Source: JAEMQF01 sp963791595
GTDB taxonomy: Bacteria > Pseudomonadota > Gammaproteobacteria > Burkholderiales > Burkholderiaceae_C
Assembly (NCBI GenBank): GCA_963791595.1
Contig: CAWBTF010000034.1
Location: 124,001 to 188,000, forward strand
Reading direction: 5' to 3'
Length of the DNA: 64,000 nt
The position numbers were made by a program, and so were the translations under genes. Positions 53,521-61,838 of this stretch are shown here, piece after piece; position 1 is the first letter of the stretch, and the number at the start of each line of letters is the position of its first letter. The notes under the pieces are model-generated. The model was not told where the DNA came from and did not search any database. It was given only the letters and a program-made list of their open reading frames with translations.

Positions 53521-53655
53521 GGACGAGATTGTTTTCGACGACACCAAGCCTGACAGCACGCCGCGCAAGCTGCTGGACGTAAGCCGGCTGAACGGGTTGG
53601 GCTGGGCGGCGAGCACCCCGCTGGAACCGGGTTTGCGCAGGCGTACGCCGAGTTT
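53521..53655 (+). pseudogene. fcl C-terminal fragment (unit E, second)
   Basis: The frame reads DEIVFDDTKPDSTPRKLLDV, SRLNGLGWAASTPLEPGLRR, the C-terminus of GDP-L-fucose synthase with more substitutions than the other pieces. It ends within a hicA-type 3' region on the other strand. Confidence 0.7.
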
Positions 53656-53769
53656 GAGGATCGCACGCAGCGTCCCCTCGGGCATATCTCCAGCGTGGTT
53701 TGGGATCGTTGTGTATCGATTGAGCGCTGGGTCGATCTGCCTGTAGCTGAATCCGGCCAACCGACCCAT
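53656..53769 (-). pseudogene. HicA-type toxin (DUF1902 partner), internally deleted
   Basis: From ATG 53769 the frame reads MGRLAGFSYRQ, then IDPALNRYTTIPNHAGDMPE and GTLRAIL. Family members have about twenty more residues, including the conserved GSH, between these parts. The stop is missing as well: the frame runs into antisense fcl DNA to 53515. The ATG overlaps the antitoxin stop. Confidence 0.7.
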
Positions 53770-53987
53770 CAGGTCGCCACAATGAGGGGGTAATCGAAGA
53801 TGTCACGCGCAGGTGCCAATGAGTTTGCACGTGCACCCGTCTGTGCCTCGATCAGCTTTTTGGCCACATCACGCGCGATCTCAAGCGTTTCCTGAATCCT
53901 GCGGCCTTGCGCTACCAGGCCCTGTACCTCATCGCTCGTCGCGAGGTACATCCCTTCAGGAAGCTTCTCGATATGAAGCTGAATGAC

Positions 53988-55644
53988 CCTAAAAACAGCA
54001 GTTACGCGGGCGCCGCGAGCGTCGGCGGCGGGGTTGGCAGGGCGATCTGGCCGACTATGCGTCGGCAGATGTAGGCAAGCAGCGTTGCCCAGCGGTCGAG
54101 CTTTGGCAACTGCTCCGCAGCAGCCTTGACGTGCTGGATGGCCGCATGAACATTGGCGATCATCGACTTGATCAAGCCGGCCTCGGCGTGCATCGGCGTG
54201 AGGTACAGCGTGGTCTGGTTACCGCTGCTGGTGGCGCGGCCCACGGCCGCCAGCAGCAGCGGCCGGCTCGTCAGTGCCTCACGCCGGGCTTGCGGGTTGG
54301 CCGCGCGCACGTACCAGCTCCACCAGTTGTAGACCAGCGCCACCGCTCGCGCAGTGACTTGGCTGCGGTGCATGTCCTGCGTGGTGAAACCGCCCCAGCC
54401 CCATTGGTTCTTCAACTCGTCGAAACCGTTCTCGCAGTCGCAGCGGTCGCGGTAGAGCTGGCCGATGGCCGCGATGTCGTATTGCGCATTGGTCGCCAGC
54501 ACGGTGTATTCCCAGACCTGCGCGTTGTCCTGCACTTCGTCGTGCGGCAGCGCCAGCACGAGCTGTTCGTTGGCATCGTGTTGGCCGCGCCTCTTGCCCA
54601 TCAGCGCAAGGTCGTGCTTGATGCGTCGGCGCAGCACCACCACACGCCGTGCCTTGCTCCAGCCGCTGCAGGCGCAATTCGTCTTCGATGGCCTGCCAGC
54701 CCTGACTGGCTTCAGTGGCGCGCGTCCAGTCCTCGCGCCGGAACAGCCGCTCGATCAGCCGCTTCACGTTGGCCGTCTTGCGCAGGCGCAGCAGGTAGCT
54801 CAAGGAGCGCTGCTCGCACACGTCGATGATGTCTTCGTTGCCGTAGCCGCAGTCCCCGCGCACCAGCGCCGGGGCCTTGTCGCCGAGCTCGTCGAGCAGC
54901 CGCGCCATCGCCGCCTTGGCGTGGCCCGAGGTGTGCTGCTTGCCCGAGCTGAGCACCGCGTCGAGCACCAGGCGCAGGTTGCCGACCCAGAAGGTGTGCA
55001 GCACGTGGCTGGGGCGGCCCGGCTTGTGCGGGTTGTAGCCGATCTCGGCGCCTTCCTGGCGGCCGTACAGCGGCTTGATCGTGGCGTCCAGGTCCAGCAC
55101 CCACGGCCGGTCCAGCGCTGCGCGCACGCTGGTCATCAGCGCACTGCGCATCCAAGGCTCGCTGGCCGCAGGCAGCATCGCCGCCAGCGCGCGGCGCACC
55201 GAGTCTTCGCTGACCATGCCACGCAGGCCCAGGGCCTTGGCCGCCACAGCGTCACCGCGAACGCCAGCGATGTGCGCGTAGCGCTTGGCGCCGGCCAGGA
55301 TGCCCAGCATCAACGTGCCCAGCGCGTCGCGTGGCCGCGATGCGTTGGGGCTGCTGTAGCGCAAGGGGCAGTCCTGCACCCAGCGGTCGAACACACCGGC
55401 GGTGGCCAGGAATTCGGCAAAGAACACGATCTGTCCGTGCGGCGTGGCCTGGGCTGTCTCGTCCCAGCGCACGTGCACGCGACCACCCATCGTGTCGGCC
55501 ACCATCGCGTCCTCACTGGCCTGCGCAAGCGCGGTCTTCTTCGGTTCGTCAGCTTCACCCATCGGGTGAGTGTGCCAAACCTCCTCAAGCCCTCGCCAGT
55601 GTTGAAGAAAACGGCGACGCCGCAGGGTCAACTGCGGTCTTAGG
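53988..55644 (-). mobile_element. IS1380-family insertion sequence
   Basis: A 1657-bp element. Its ends are imperfect inverted repeats: left CCTAAAAACAGCAGTTACGC, right (read inward) CCTAAGACCGCAGTTGACCC. A 5-bp target duplication ATGAC flanks it. It encodes one transposase, which carries a frameshift. It inserted into the DUF1902 antitoxin of unit E, after that unit had formed. Confidence 0.88.
54002..55562 (-). pseudogene. IS1380 transposase, frameshifted
   Basis: From MGEADEPKKTALAQ (ATG 55562) the DDE transposase shows PWVLDLDATIKPLYGRQEGA (first Asp), VRGDCGYGNEDI (second Asp) and, after the frameshift, RDRCDCENGFDELKNQWGWG with the catalytic Glu. At about 54665 one extra base breaks the frame: LRLQRLEQGT should read LRLQGWSKARRVVVLRRR. 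The total length of 1561 nt confirms +1. Unless frameshifting rescues it, the element cannot transpose by itself. Confidence 0.88.
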
Positions 55645-55658
55645 ATGACATGTTCCAC

Positions 55659-55750
55659 TTGAATACCCCCAAAGCTGCCCGCGTCTATTGAGTCCGTTCC
55701 GTTCAGCAACGCCGACCATTGTGTCTCAGTTGGCCATAGACCATTCCATT
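55659..55750. repeat. GH gene leader region, copy 2
   Basis: Matches 44892-44985 (for example CACTTGAATACCCCCAAA and CCATTGTGTCTCAGTTGGCC). It separates the DUF1902 antitoxin start (minus) from the GH N-terminus (plus), and is probably the native divergent promoter region of both. Confidence 0.7.
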
Positions 55751-56632
55751 GCCGTCGCGTACGCCATTGCTGCGGCGCGTTCCGCTCACGCCTCGAGCCC
55801 GACATCGCGCCGCATCGTGGTCGGTCTGTCGTTGGCTGCTCTCGCCGGGTTGTGCAATCCAGCAGACCAACCCCGCGGCGTGACCCAAGAACCGGCCGCC
55901 ACCTGGGCCTTCAACCCACCCCGCGATGAGTTCCTGAGCACCGCCCTGCTCGACCTGCGCTCGTTGAACGAAAAGCAAGCCGGCGAAACCGGCTTTGTGC
56001 GCGCCGGCACCGACGGTGGCTTCGTGCGCGGTGACGGAACGCCGATCCGCTTCTGGGCCGTGAACACCGAGGTCGGCCGCGCCCCGTTCGTGCGCAAACC
56101 GCTCGGGCCGGCCACGTCGCCCGATCTGGCGCGGCACGCCCGCTTCCTGGCCAAACGCGGCGTCAACATGATCCGGCTGCACCGCCAGCTGAGCCCCGAC
56201 CTCGCGGCCAACCCCAACGCGGCCATCACCAACATCAACCTGGCTGAGCGCGACGGCATCTGGCGCAGCGTTGCCGCGATGCGCGCCGAAGGCATCTACA
56301 CCACGCTCTCGCCGTACTGGGCCGGGCCGATGAAGTGCGCCCTCGGGTGGGGAATCGCCGGGGGCGCGGCCCAGCCCGCCTGGGGATTGCTGTTCTTCGA
56401 CCCCACGTTGCAGCAAGCCTACAAGGCGTGGCTGCGGCAACTGCTCGTTCCGACCAACCCCTACACAGGCATTCCCCAGGGGCAGGACCCGAGCCTGGCG
56501 ATCATTCAGATCCAGAACGAAGACAGCCTGCTGTTCTGGACGCTCGACGCCATCAAAGGCGCGCAACGCACCGTGCTCGCGTGCTCGAGACGCGATTCGC
56601 AGAGTTCCTGAGCCGAACTCAAAAGCGCTGCC
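55703..56632 (+). pseudogene. GH-like protein, N-terminal fragment (unit F)
   Basis: About 290 codons match the N-terminal third of the 49359-51719 protein (WAFNPPRDEFLSTALLDLRS to IIQIQNEDSLLFWTLDAIKG) with scattered substitutions, so it is a diverged second copy. Near 56580 a short duplication (GTGCTCGC GTGCTCGA) shifts the frame. At about 56620 homology ends. It retains the native leader and signal peptide region but lacks the second catalytic Glu and the C-terminal domain. Confidence 0.85.
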
Positions 56633-56980
56633 TCGCCGTCACATAGCAGCGCTTCTCGACCAGCGTTCACACTCGTGTTTGCGTGTTTGGGCCGGCGTGC
56701 GCCGGCACTCAGCGCCTGCTTGAGCGCTTCGTGAAACACCGTCAGCTTGCTCGGTCGCCCTGCTCGACGGTTTCGGTGCGCCAGCAACCTCGTCGTGCAG
56801 CCACTTGCCCGGCTTTGAAGTCGCCGAAACGCCGAATCCTGCCAATCATCGCCCTCGTGATCACTCCTTCTCCCCTGCTGCACAAAAATGCAGCAGGGTA
56901 GGTGAAACACCTGGCTCAGTTTTGAGTCGGCACAACCCCCAAAAGCGGCTCAGTTTTCGGTCGCACCAACACTCGGCCTC
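56633..56980. other. Junk junction with IS21-like terminal repeats
   Basis: No gene is recognisable. GGCTCAGTTTTGAGTCGGCA (56913-56932) and GGCTCAGTTTTCGGTCGCAC (56947-56966) are two tandem copies of a motif found at the ends of some IS21-family elements, which carry several terminal repeats. This may be the scar of such an element at the boundary between the TA tract and the NRPS/PKS remnant. Confidence 0.4.
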
Positions 56981-57058
56981 ATCGCAAGCGCCCGGAAAGC
57001 GCCCGGCCAACCCGATGATGGCGATCGCCGATCCCCAAAAGTCGTCGACGAGGCTCAC
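56980..57058 (-). pseudogene. Polyketide synthase N-terminus, truncated
   Basis: The frame starts MSLVDDFWGSAIAIIGLAGR and continues FPGA. IAIIGLAGRFPGA is the diagnostic first strand of a ketosynthase domain. The ATG overlaps the NRPS stop, so the gene followed the NRPS in an operon. Homology ends about 26 codons in, at the IS21-like scar, and the frame stops soon after. Confidence 0.8.
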
Positions 57059-59244
57059 GCCGGCTCCCCCGGTTCGGCGCGTGCGCCCCGGCTTCGGCCC
57101 AGCCGACGTCGAGCGAGGGCCTCGCGCCGCAGCTCGCCTCGCTCCCGGCTGGCGTCAAGCGAGGGGACGACCGAGGCGTCTCCCAGGTTCGCCGCCAGGG
57201 CGCGGACGGTGGGAAAGCGGAACAGGTCGGTGATGGCGAGTTCCCGCCCCAGGACCTGTCGAAGCCGCCGGTGCACCCTCACTGCGAGCAGCGAGTGGCC
57301 GCCGAGGTCGAAGAAGTTGTCGTCGAGCCCGACGCTCGAAACCTTGAGGACGTCGCGCCACACCTGCGCGATCGACTGCTCGAGGCCGCCCGGCGGCGTG
57401 GAGCTCGGGTCGGACTGGGCGCTTTCCCATCCGTCCGGAGGTGGCAGTGCCTTGCGATCGAGCTTTTGGTTCGGCGTGAGCGGGAGCGATTCGAGCCAGA
57501 CGAAGTGCGAAGGCAACATCGGCTCGGGTAACCGCTCCTGCAGCCAACTCCGTAGCTCCGTTGCAACGGCTGAGGCACCTGCGCGCGGGACCACGTACGC
57601 GACTAGCCGCGCGTCCCCTGTCGCGTCCTCCCGCAACACCACCACCGCTTCGCGCACGGCCTCGTGCCGGGCCAGCACCGCCTCGACCTCGCCGGGCTCG
57701 ATGCGATGCCCGCGCAGCTTAATCTGCTGGTCGCTCCGCCCCAGGAACTCGACCACCCCGTCCGCGCGATAGCGCGCGCGGTCTCCGGTCCGGTACAACC
57801 GTGCGCCCGGCGCCTTGCGAAAGGGATGCGGGACGAAGCGCTCCGCGCTGAGCTCTGGCCGACCCAGATAGCCCCGCGCCACTCCAGCACCGCCGATGTA
57901 CAGTTCCCCCGCCACACCGACCGGGACCGGACGCAGTTCGGTGTCGAGGATGTAGAACTCGGTGTTCGCGATCGGCCGGCCGATCGGCACCACGTCCGAT
58001 TCGCCGGACAGGCCATGCGTCGACGACCAGATCGTGGTCTCGGTCGGGCCGTAGAGATTCAGGGTCTGCGCCGAGGTGAGAGCGCCGAGCTGCCGGGCGA
58101 GCGCCCCCGGCAGGGCCTCCCCCCCGAGCAGGAGCACGTCGAGAGCGCGCAGCGACTCTCGTCCGTCTTCGTCGAGCACCAGCATGCCTGCCAGGCTCGG
58201 CGTGCACTGCATGTGCGTCACGCCGTGCCGACGGATCGCGTCCGCCACGGAGAGCTTCGCCGCGCTCGGGGCGACCGTCATTGCGCTGAGCCTCCTCAAC
58301 CGATCGAGCTGTGGGAGCTGCGCGAGGACGGTCCCCGCTTCCACGCCGAAATCGATCAGGCACGCGACCTCGTCCACCCCGATTTCGCCGAGGCGCTTCA
58401 CGAAGTCGAGCCGGCCTTCCGGCGTGCCGAAAAGCGCGCTCGTCTCGAAGTAACGTTCGAACGAGTACGCGAGGAGGTCGTCCAGCTCGTCGGCAGAGAG
58501 GCCCGTCACATCGACGTCGGCTTCTACCGCGCTGCCATCGCGACGCTTCTTGAACGCGGTCCAGGCTCCCGCGAAGCCTTTGATCAGACTGAGGGAACTG
58601 CGCAGGTAGGCGAGCATGGGCTCCCGCACCGTCGCCCGGACGACCTCGACGTCGTCGCCGAGGAAGGCGTGGACCATCAGCGTTACGTGGCCCGGATCCC
58701 GTGTGTGCCCGTGGTCGCGTCGCGCATGCCGGTAGATCCGGATCCGTTCGGCGACCTCCTCCAGGCTCTGCCCGAGCAGGTGCGTGAGCACGTTCGCGCC
58801 GATCTCGCCGGCCCGGCGGTAGGTCTCGACGTTGCCAGCGATCGTGATCCAGACCGGAAGCTCCGGCTGAATCGGGCGGGGCAGCGTCCGCACCTCGACG
58901 GGCCCCTTCGGTCCCGGGAACGAGACCGGCTCACCGCGCCACAACCTGCGCACGGTCTCGATCTCTTCGAAGAGCAGCGTACGGGCCTCCGCGTAGTTCT
59001 CGGGTCGCAACACGAAGTCATTCGGCTGCCAGCCGGAGGCGAAGGCAACGTCCACCCGCCCTTTCGAGAGGTTGTCGACGAGTGCCCACTCCTCGGCAAC
59101 GCGGGCGGGATGATGCAGGGGCAGGACCACGCTGCCCGCTCGGATCCGGACCCGCTCCGTCAGCGTGGCCAGTGCGGCGCCCGTGACGGCGGGGTTCGGG
59201 TAGAGGCCGCCGAAGGCATGGAAGTGCCGTTCGGGCGTCCACAC
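57055..59244 (-). CDS. NRPS, second half: luciferase-like monooxygenase inside A domain, then PCP
   Basis: A 729-residue frame (open upstream to about 59405, where it joins the other half). The upstream part LDFSLFYFASDEAAGGDKYR plus WTPERHFHAFGGLYPNPAVT is a bacterial-luciferase-like FMN monooxygenase of the kind found inserted in NRPS/PKS (MupA/Atu3671 type), lasting to about residue 290. The rest of an adenylation domain follows: LNLYGPTETTIWSS, GELYIGGAGVARGYLGRPEL, LYRTGDRARYRADGVVEFLG, KLRGHRIEPGEVEAVL and LPLTPNQKLDRKAL. Then a carrier domain with the phosphopantetheine Ser in DNFFDLGGHSLLAVRV. No thioesterase is present; the next gene was a PKS. Confidence 0.9.
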   Translation of the reverse strand: MWTPERHFHAFGGLYPNPAVTGAALATLTERVRIRAGSVVLPLHHPARVAEEWALVDNLSKGRVDVAFASGWQPNDFVLRPENYAEARTLLFEEIETVRRLWRGEPVSFPGPKGPVEVRTLPRPIQPELPVWITIAGNVETYRRAGEIGANVLTHLLGQSLEEVAERIRIYRHARRDHGHTRDPGHVTLMVHAFLGDDVEVVRATVREPMLAYLRSSLSLIKGFAGAWTAFKKRRDGSAVEADVDVTGLSADELDDLLAYSFERYFETSALFGTPEGRLDFVKRLGEIGVDEVACLIDFGVEAGTVLAQLPQLDRLRRLSAMTVAPSAAKLSVADAIRRHGVTHMQCTPSLAGMLVLDEDGRESLRALDVLLLGGEALPGALARQLGALTSAQTLNLYGPTETTIWSSTHGLSGESDVVPIGRPIANTEFYILDTELRPVPVGVAGELYIGGAGVARGYLGRPELSAERFVPHPFRKAPGARLYRTGDRARYRADGVVEFLGRSDQQIKLRGHRIEPGEVEAVLARHEAVREAVVVLREDATGDARLVAYVVPRAGASAVATELRSWLQERLPEPMLPSHFVWLESLPLTPNQKLDRKALPPPDGWESAQSDPSSTPPGGLEQSIAQVWRDVLKVSSVGLDDNFFDLGGHSLLAVRVHRRLRQVLGRELAITDLFRFPTVRALAANLGDASVVPSLDASRERGELRREALARRRLGRSRGARAEPGEPA

Positions 59245-61429
59245 CGCGGCGAAGCCGTTTGCGTCCGCGAAGCGGGCTCCGTCGAGCAGCAGTCGGTATT
59301 TGTCGCCTCCCGCCGCCTCGTCGCTGGCGAAGTAGAAGAGGCTGAAGTCGAGCGGCTTGGCGCCGGCTCGGTTCGCGGCGAGGCGACGGGCGCCGCTCGT
59401 CCGTGTGGACGACCACGCGGAAGCCGTGCGTGAGGGTCCAGAGCAGCTCGAGCACGGAGATGTCGAAGGAGAGGCTCGTCACGGCGAGCCAGACACCGGC
59501 GGACGCGTGCGCGACGCGCTCGTCCATGCCGGCGAAGAAGTTCACGACATTGCGATGCTCGACCATCACCCCCTTGGGCTGACCGGTGGAGCCTGAGGTG
59601 TAGATCACGTAGGCGAGGTTCTCGGGCCGGACGCCGGTCTCGAGCCGAGCTTCGGAAGCCGCCGCGAGCGCCCGGGCATCGGCGTCCAGCACCACGGTGT
59701 GGCGGGCGGCCGACTCGAAACGCCGCACGAGGCTCGACTGGGTGAGGAGCAGCGGGAGCTGAGCGTCTTCGACCATGAAGCGCAGCCGCGCTGCAGGGTA
59801 CTCCGGGTCGAGCGGGAGATAGGCGCCACCCGCCTTCAGGACTCCGAGCACGGCGACTACGAGATCCAGCGAACGGTCGAGGCAGATGCCGACGAGCGTC
59901 TCCACGCCCACGCCGAGCCCTTGCAGGTGGCGCGCCAGCTGATTGGAGCGCGCGTCCAGCTCGCGATAGCTGAGCTCTTCGTCGCCGCAGACGAGTGCGA
60001 CTGCGTCGGGGGTGCGCAGAACCTGGTCCTGGATCAGATCGTGGACGCAGCCAGCCTGCACGATGCGCTCGGTCGCATTCCACTCCTCGAGCATCCGCGC
60101 CCGCTCCGGCGGCGTGAGCAGCGGGAGCGCATCCGTGCTCCGCTTCGGATCGGCTGCCATCCCTTCGAGCAGCGCGCCGAGATGCCCGAGCAGGCGCAGG
60201 GCGGTCGCGTCGTCGAAGCGCGGATGGTCATAGGCGATCTCGAGCAAGAACTCGGGCTCCGCGTAGGCGTAGAGCGTCAAGGGGTAGCTGGTTTGCTCGT
60301 GAAGCCGGAAGCTGCGCTGCGCGAAGGCGCCGCCCTCAGACCGCAGCTGTGAGTCGAGCAGGGAGTTCTCGAAGACCAGCAGGGTCTCGAACAGGGGTTG
60401 ACCCGGCGACACCGCGCTCCAGCGTTGCACGTCCACGAGCGGTGTGTGCTCGAAGCTGCGCACGGCGCGCTCTTGCGCTTGCAGTTCTGCCAGCCACGCG
60501 AACACGGAGCTCCCGGCAGGGATGCGAACCCGCACGGGCAGGGTATTGATGAAGAGCCCTACCATTGCGCGAGCGCCCTCCACGCTCGTAGCGCGCCCGG
60601 CGCGAGTCGCACCGAACACGATATCGGGCTCGCCGCTGTAGCGACCTAGTAACAGCGCCCAGGCGCCCTGTACGATCGTGTTCAGGTGGAAGCCCCCCCG
60701 CTGCGCGAGGCTCGCGAGGGCCGAGCTGAGCTCGCGCGAGAGGCGAACAGAGCGCTGGCGCCGCTCGCTCGTCAACTTGCTCGCAGGCGCTGCTCCGGGC
60801 AACGGTGTTGCCGCCGGGAAGCCCGCGAGGCGCTCGCGCCAGAACGGCTCCGCCAGAGAGTGGTCCTGGCGACGCAACCAGTCCACGTGATCGCGATACG
60901 GGCGCACCGAGTCCAGCTTCGGCGTCTCTCCGCGCACGTACGCTTTGTAGCAGGCGAACACCTCGCGCAGTACGATCGGGAACGAGCGCCCGTCGAGCAG
61001 GATGTGGTGGAAGCTCCAGACGACTTGATGCTCGAGATCGCCCGTGCGCAAGAGGGTCAGGCGCCGTGGCGGCTCGTGCAACTTGAAGCCGCGCGCGCGA
61101 TCCGAGCGCAAAAAGGCCTCAAGCCGACCCGGCACCGATTCGGGCGGGACCTCGCGCCAATCCTGAACTTCGAGAGGCAGCGGTGCCTGCGCATGGACCT
61201 GCTGCAGGGGCTCCTCGACGTCCTCCCAACGGAAGCTCGTCCGCAGCACGGCGTGGCGGCCGACCACTTCCTGCCAGGAGCGCCCGAAAGCCTCAAGGTC
61301 GAGCGGCTCGTGAAGGCTGCAGACGATCTGCTCGATATCCACCCCCGGCTGGCTTCCGGAGAGGTGATGGAAGAGCAGGCCCTGCTGAATCGGGGCGAGC
61401 GGATACTCGGCTTCGATGACGCCTACCAC
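59018..61429 (-). CDS. NRPS, first half: condensation and start of adenylation domain (frameshifted)
   Basis: The frame from MVGVIEAEYPLAPIQQGLLF is a condensation domain (catalytic VWSFHHILLDGRSFPIVLRE; HHxxxDG intact). An adenylation domain follows: LSYRELDARSNQLARHL, LKAGGAYLPLDPEYPAARLR, YVIYTSGSTGQPKGVMVEHR and VTSLSFDISVLELLW with the Asp that contacts the amino group. Meaningful sequence ends near GFRVVVHTDE (about 59405); beyond that it is out of frame with the luciferase-like part. The span 57055-61429 is 4375 nt, one base too many, so a single insertion splits an otherwise intact C-A(LLM)-PCP gene of about 1457 residues. It starts with C, so it is not a loading module. Confidence 0.9.
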   Translation of the reverse strand: MVGVIEAEYPLAPIQQGLLFHHLSGSQPGVDIEQIVCSLHEPLDLEAFGRSWQEVVGRHAVLRTSFRWEDVEEPLQQVHAQAPLPLEVQDWREVPPESVPGRLEAFLRSDRARGFKLHEPPRRLTLLRTGDLEHQVVWSFHHILLDGRSFPIVLREVFACYKAYVRGETPKLDSVRPYRDHVDWLRRQDHSLAEPFWRERLAGFPAATPLPGAAPASKLTSERRQRSVRLSRELSSALASLAQRGGFHLNTIVQGAWALLLGRYSGEPDIVFGATRAGRATSVEGARAMVGLFINTLPVRVRIPAGSSVFAWLAELQAQERAVRSFEHTPLVDVQRWSAVSPGQPLFETLLVFENSLLDSQLRSEGGAFAQRSFRLHEQTSYPLTLYAYAEPEFLLEIAYDHPRFDDATALRLLGHLGALLEGMAADPKRSTDALPLLTPPERARMLEEWNATERIVQAGCVHDLIQDQVLRTPDAVALVCGDEELSYRELDARSNQLARHLQGLGVGVETLVGICLDRSLDLVVAVLGVLKAGGAYLPLDPEYPAARLRFMVEDAQLPLLLTQSSLVRRFESAARHTVVLDADARALAAASEARLETGVRPENLAYVIYTSGSTGQPKGVMVEHRNVVNFFAGMDERVAHASAGVWLAVTSLSFDISVLELLWTLTHGFRVVVHTDERRPSPRREPSRRQAARLQPLLLRQRRGGGRRQIPTAARRSPLRGRKRLRRGVDARTALPCLRRPLPEPRRHGRRTGHADGAGPDPSGQRGPAPASSRPRCRGVGTRRQPLERAGGRCLRLRLAAE

Positions 61430-61838
61430 AGCGTGCTTCCTGCGACGTGCTCAATCATCTGATTGGGGCGGTCCTAAGCTCACGCCGCGGAGGAGGCAGT
61501 GCCCATCTTGCACCCCGACCTACGAGGAAACATAGAACATTTTCACTCAAGTCGGGCCGGATTGGGACAGGTCTTTCTCGCAATTGCTCCGATGTTCCAG
61601 AAGCTTTTCCGTGCGCCGCAGTATATCGACCGAGTTCGGCAGCAGCCTTCAACATTGAAGCGCAGCCGCGCTACGACTTCGTGCCTGAAGCTTCCACTTA
61701 TCGCGCTGGTCAGAGGCGCGCGCCCAGCATTCGCAGCGTTCGGGTCTGCGGTCGGGAGCCCTCGCCCTACCACGGAAGGCGCCGCTGCATCGGCTCCATG
61801 TGCGCAAGGGTACGGCAGCCCGCACGGTCCCCGCCGTA
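61430..61838. other. Gene-free stretch between NRPS and PEP-CTERM genes
   Basis: No frame in either direction shows a recognisable family. The base composition is more even than in the genes around, and short open frames overlap on both strands. It should contain the NRPS promoter (minus). The NRPS gene has no visible strong Shine-Dalgarno before ATG 61429. Since pieces of genes are common in this region, it may include unrecognised remnants. Confidence 0.4.

Larger units (their letters stand above)
53769..55658 (-). pseudogene. DUF1902/HicB-like antitoxin interrupted by an IS1380-type element
   Basis: The gene's 3' part (VIQLHIEKLPEGMYLATSDE to RDIFDYPLIVAT) lies at 53769-53987. Its first codons from GTG 55658 (VEHV) lie beyond the insertion. 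The duplicated target ATGAC is at 53983-53987 and 55645-55649. Without the insertion the reading frame would match the copy at 44685-44891 plus seven C-terminal residues. Confidence 0.85.

Noticed and set aside
41039..56640. Diversity-generating retroelement or phage-variation cassette system as the cause of the repeats
   Set aside because: No reverse transcriptase, template/variable repeat pair with A-biased changes, or invertase gene is present; all repeated GH and fcl pieces have the same orientation.
37100..56980. Chromosomal integron cassette array (many TA genes)
   Set aside because: No integrase gene and no attC-like sites (RYYYAAC/GTTRRRY with imperfect palindromes) were found between the modules; joints fall inside genes rather than between cassettes, and many fragments lie in opposite orientation.
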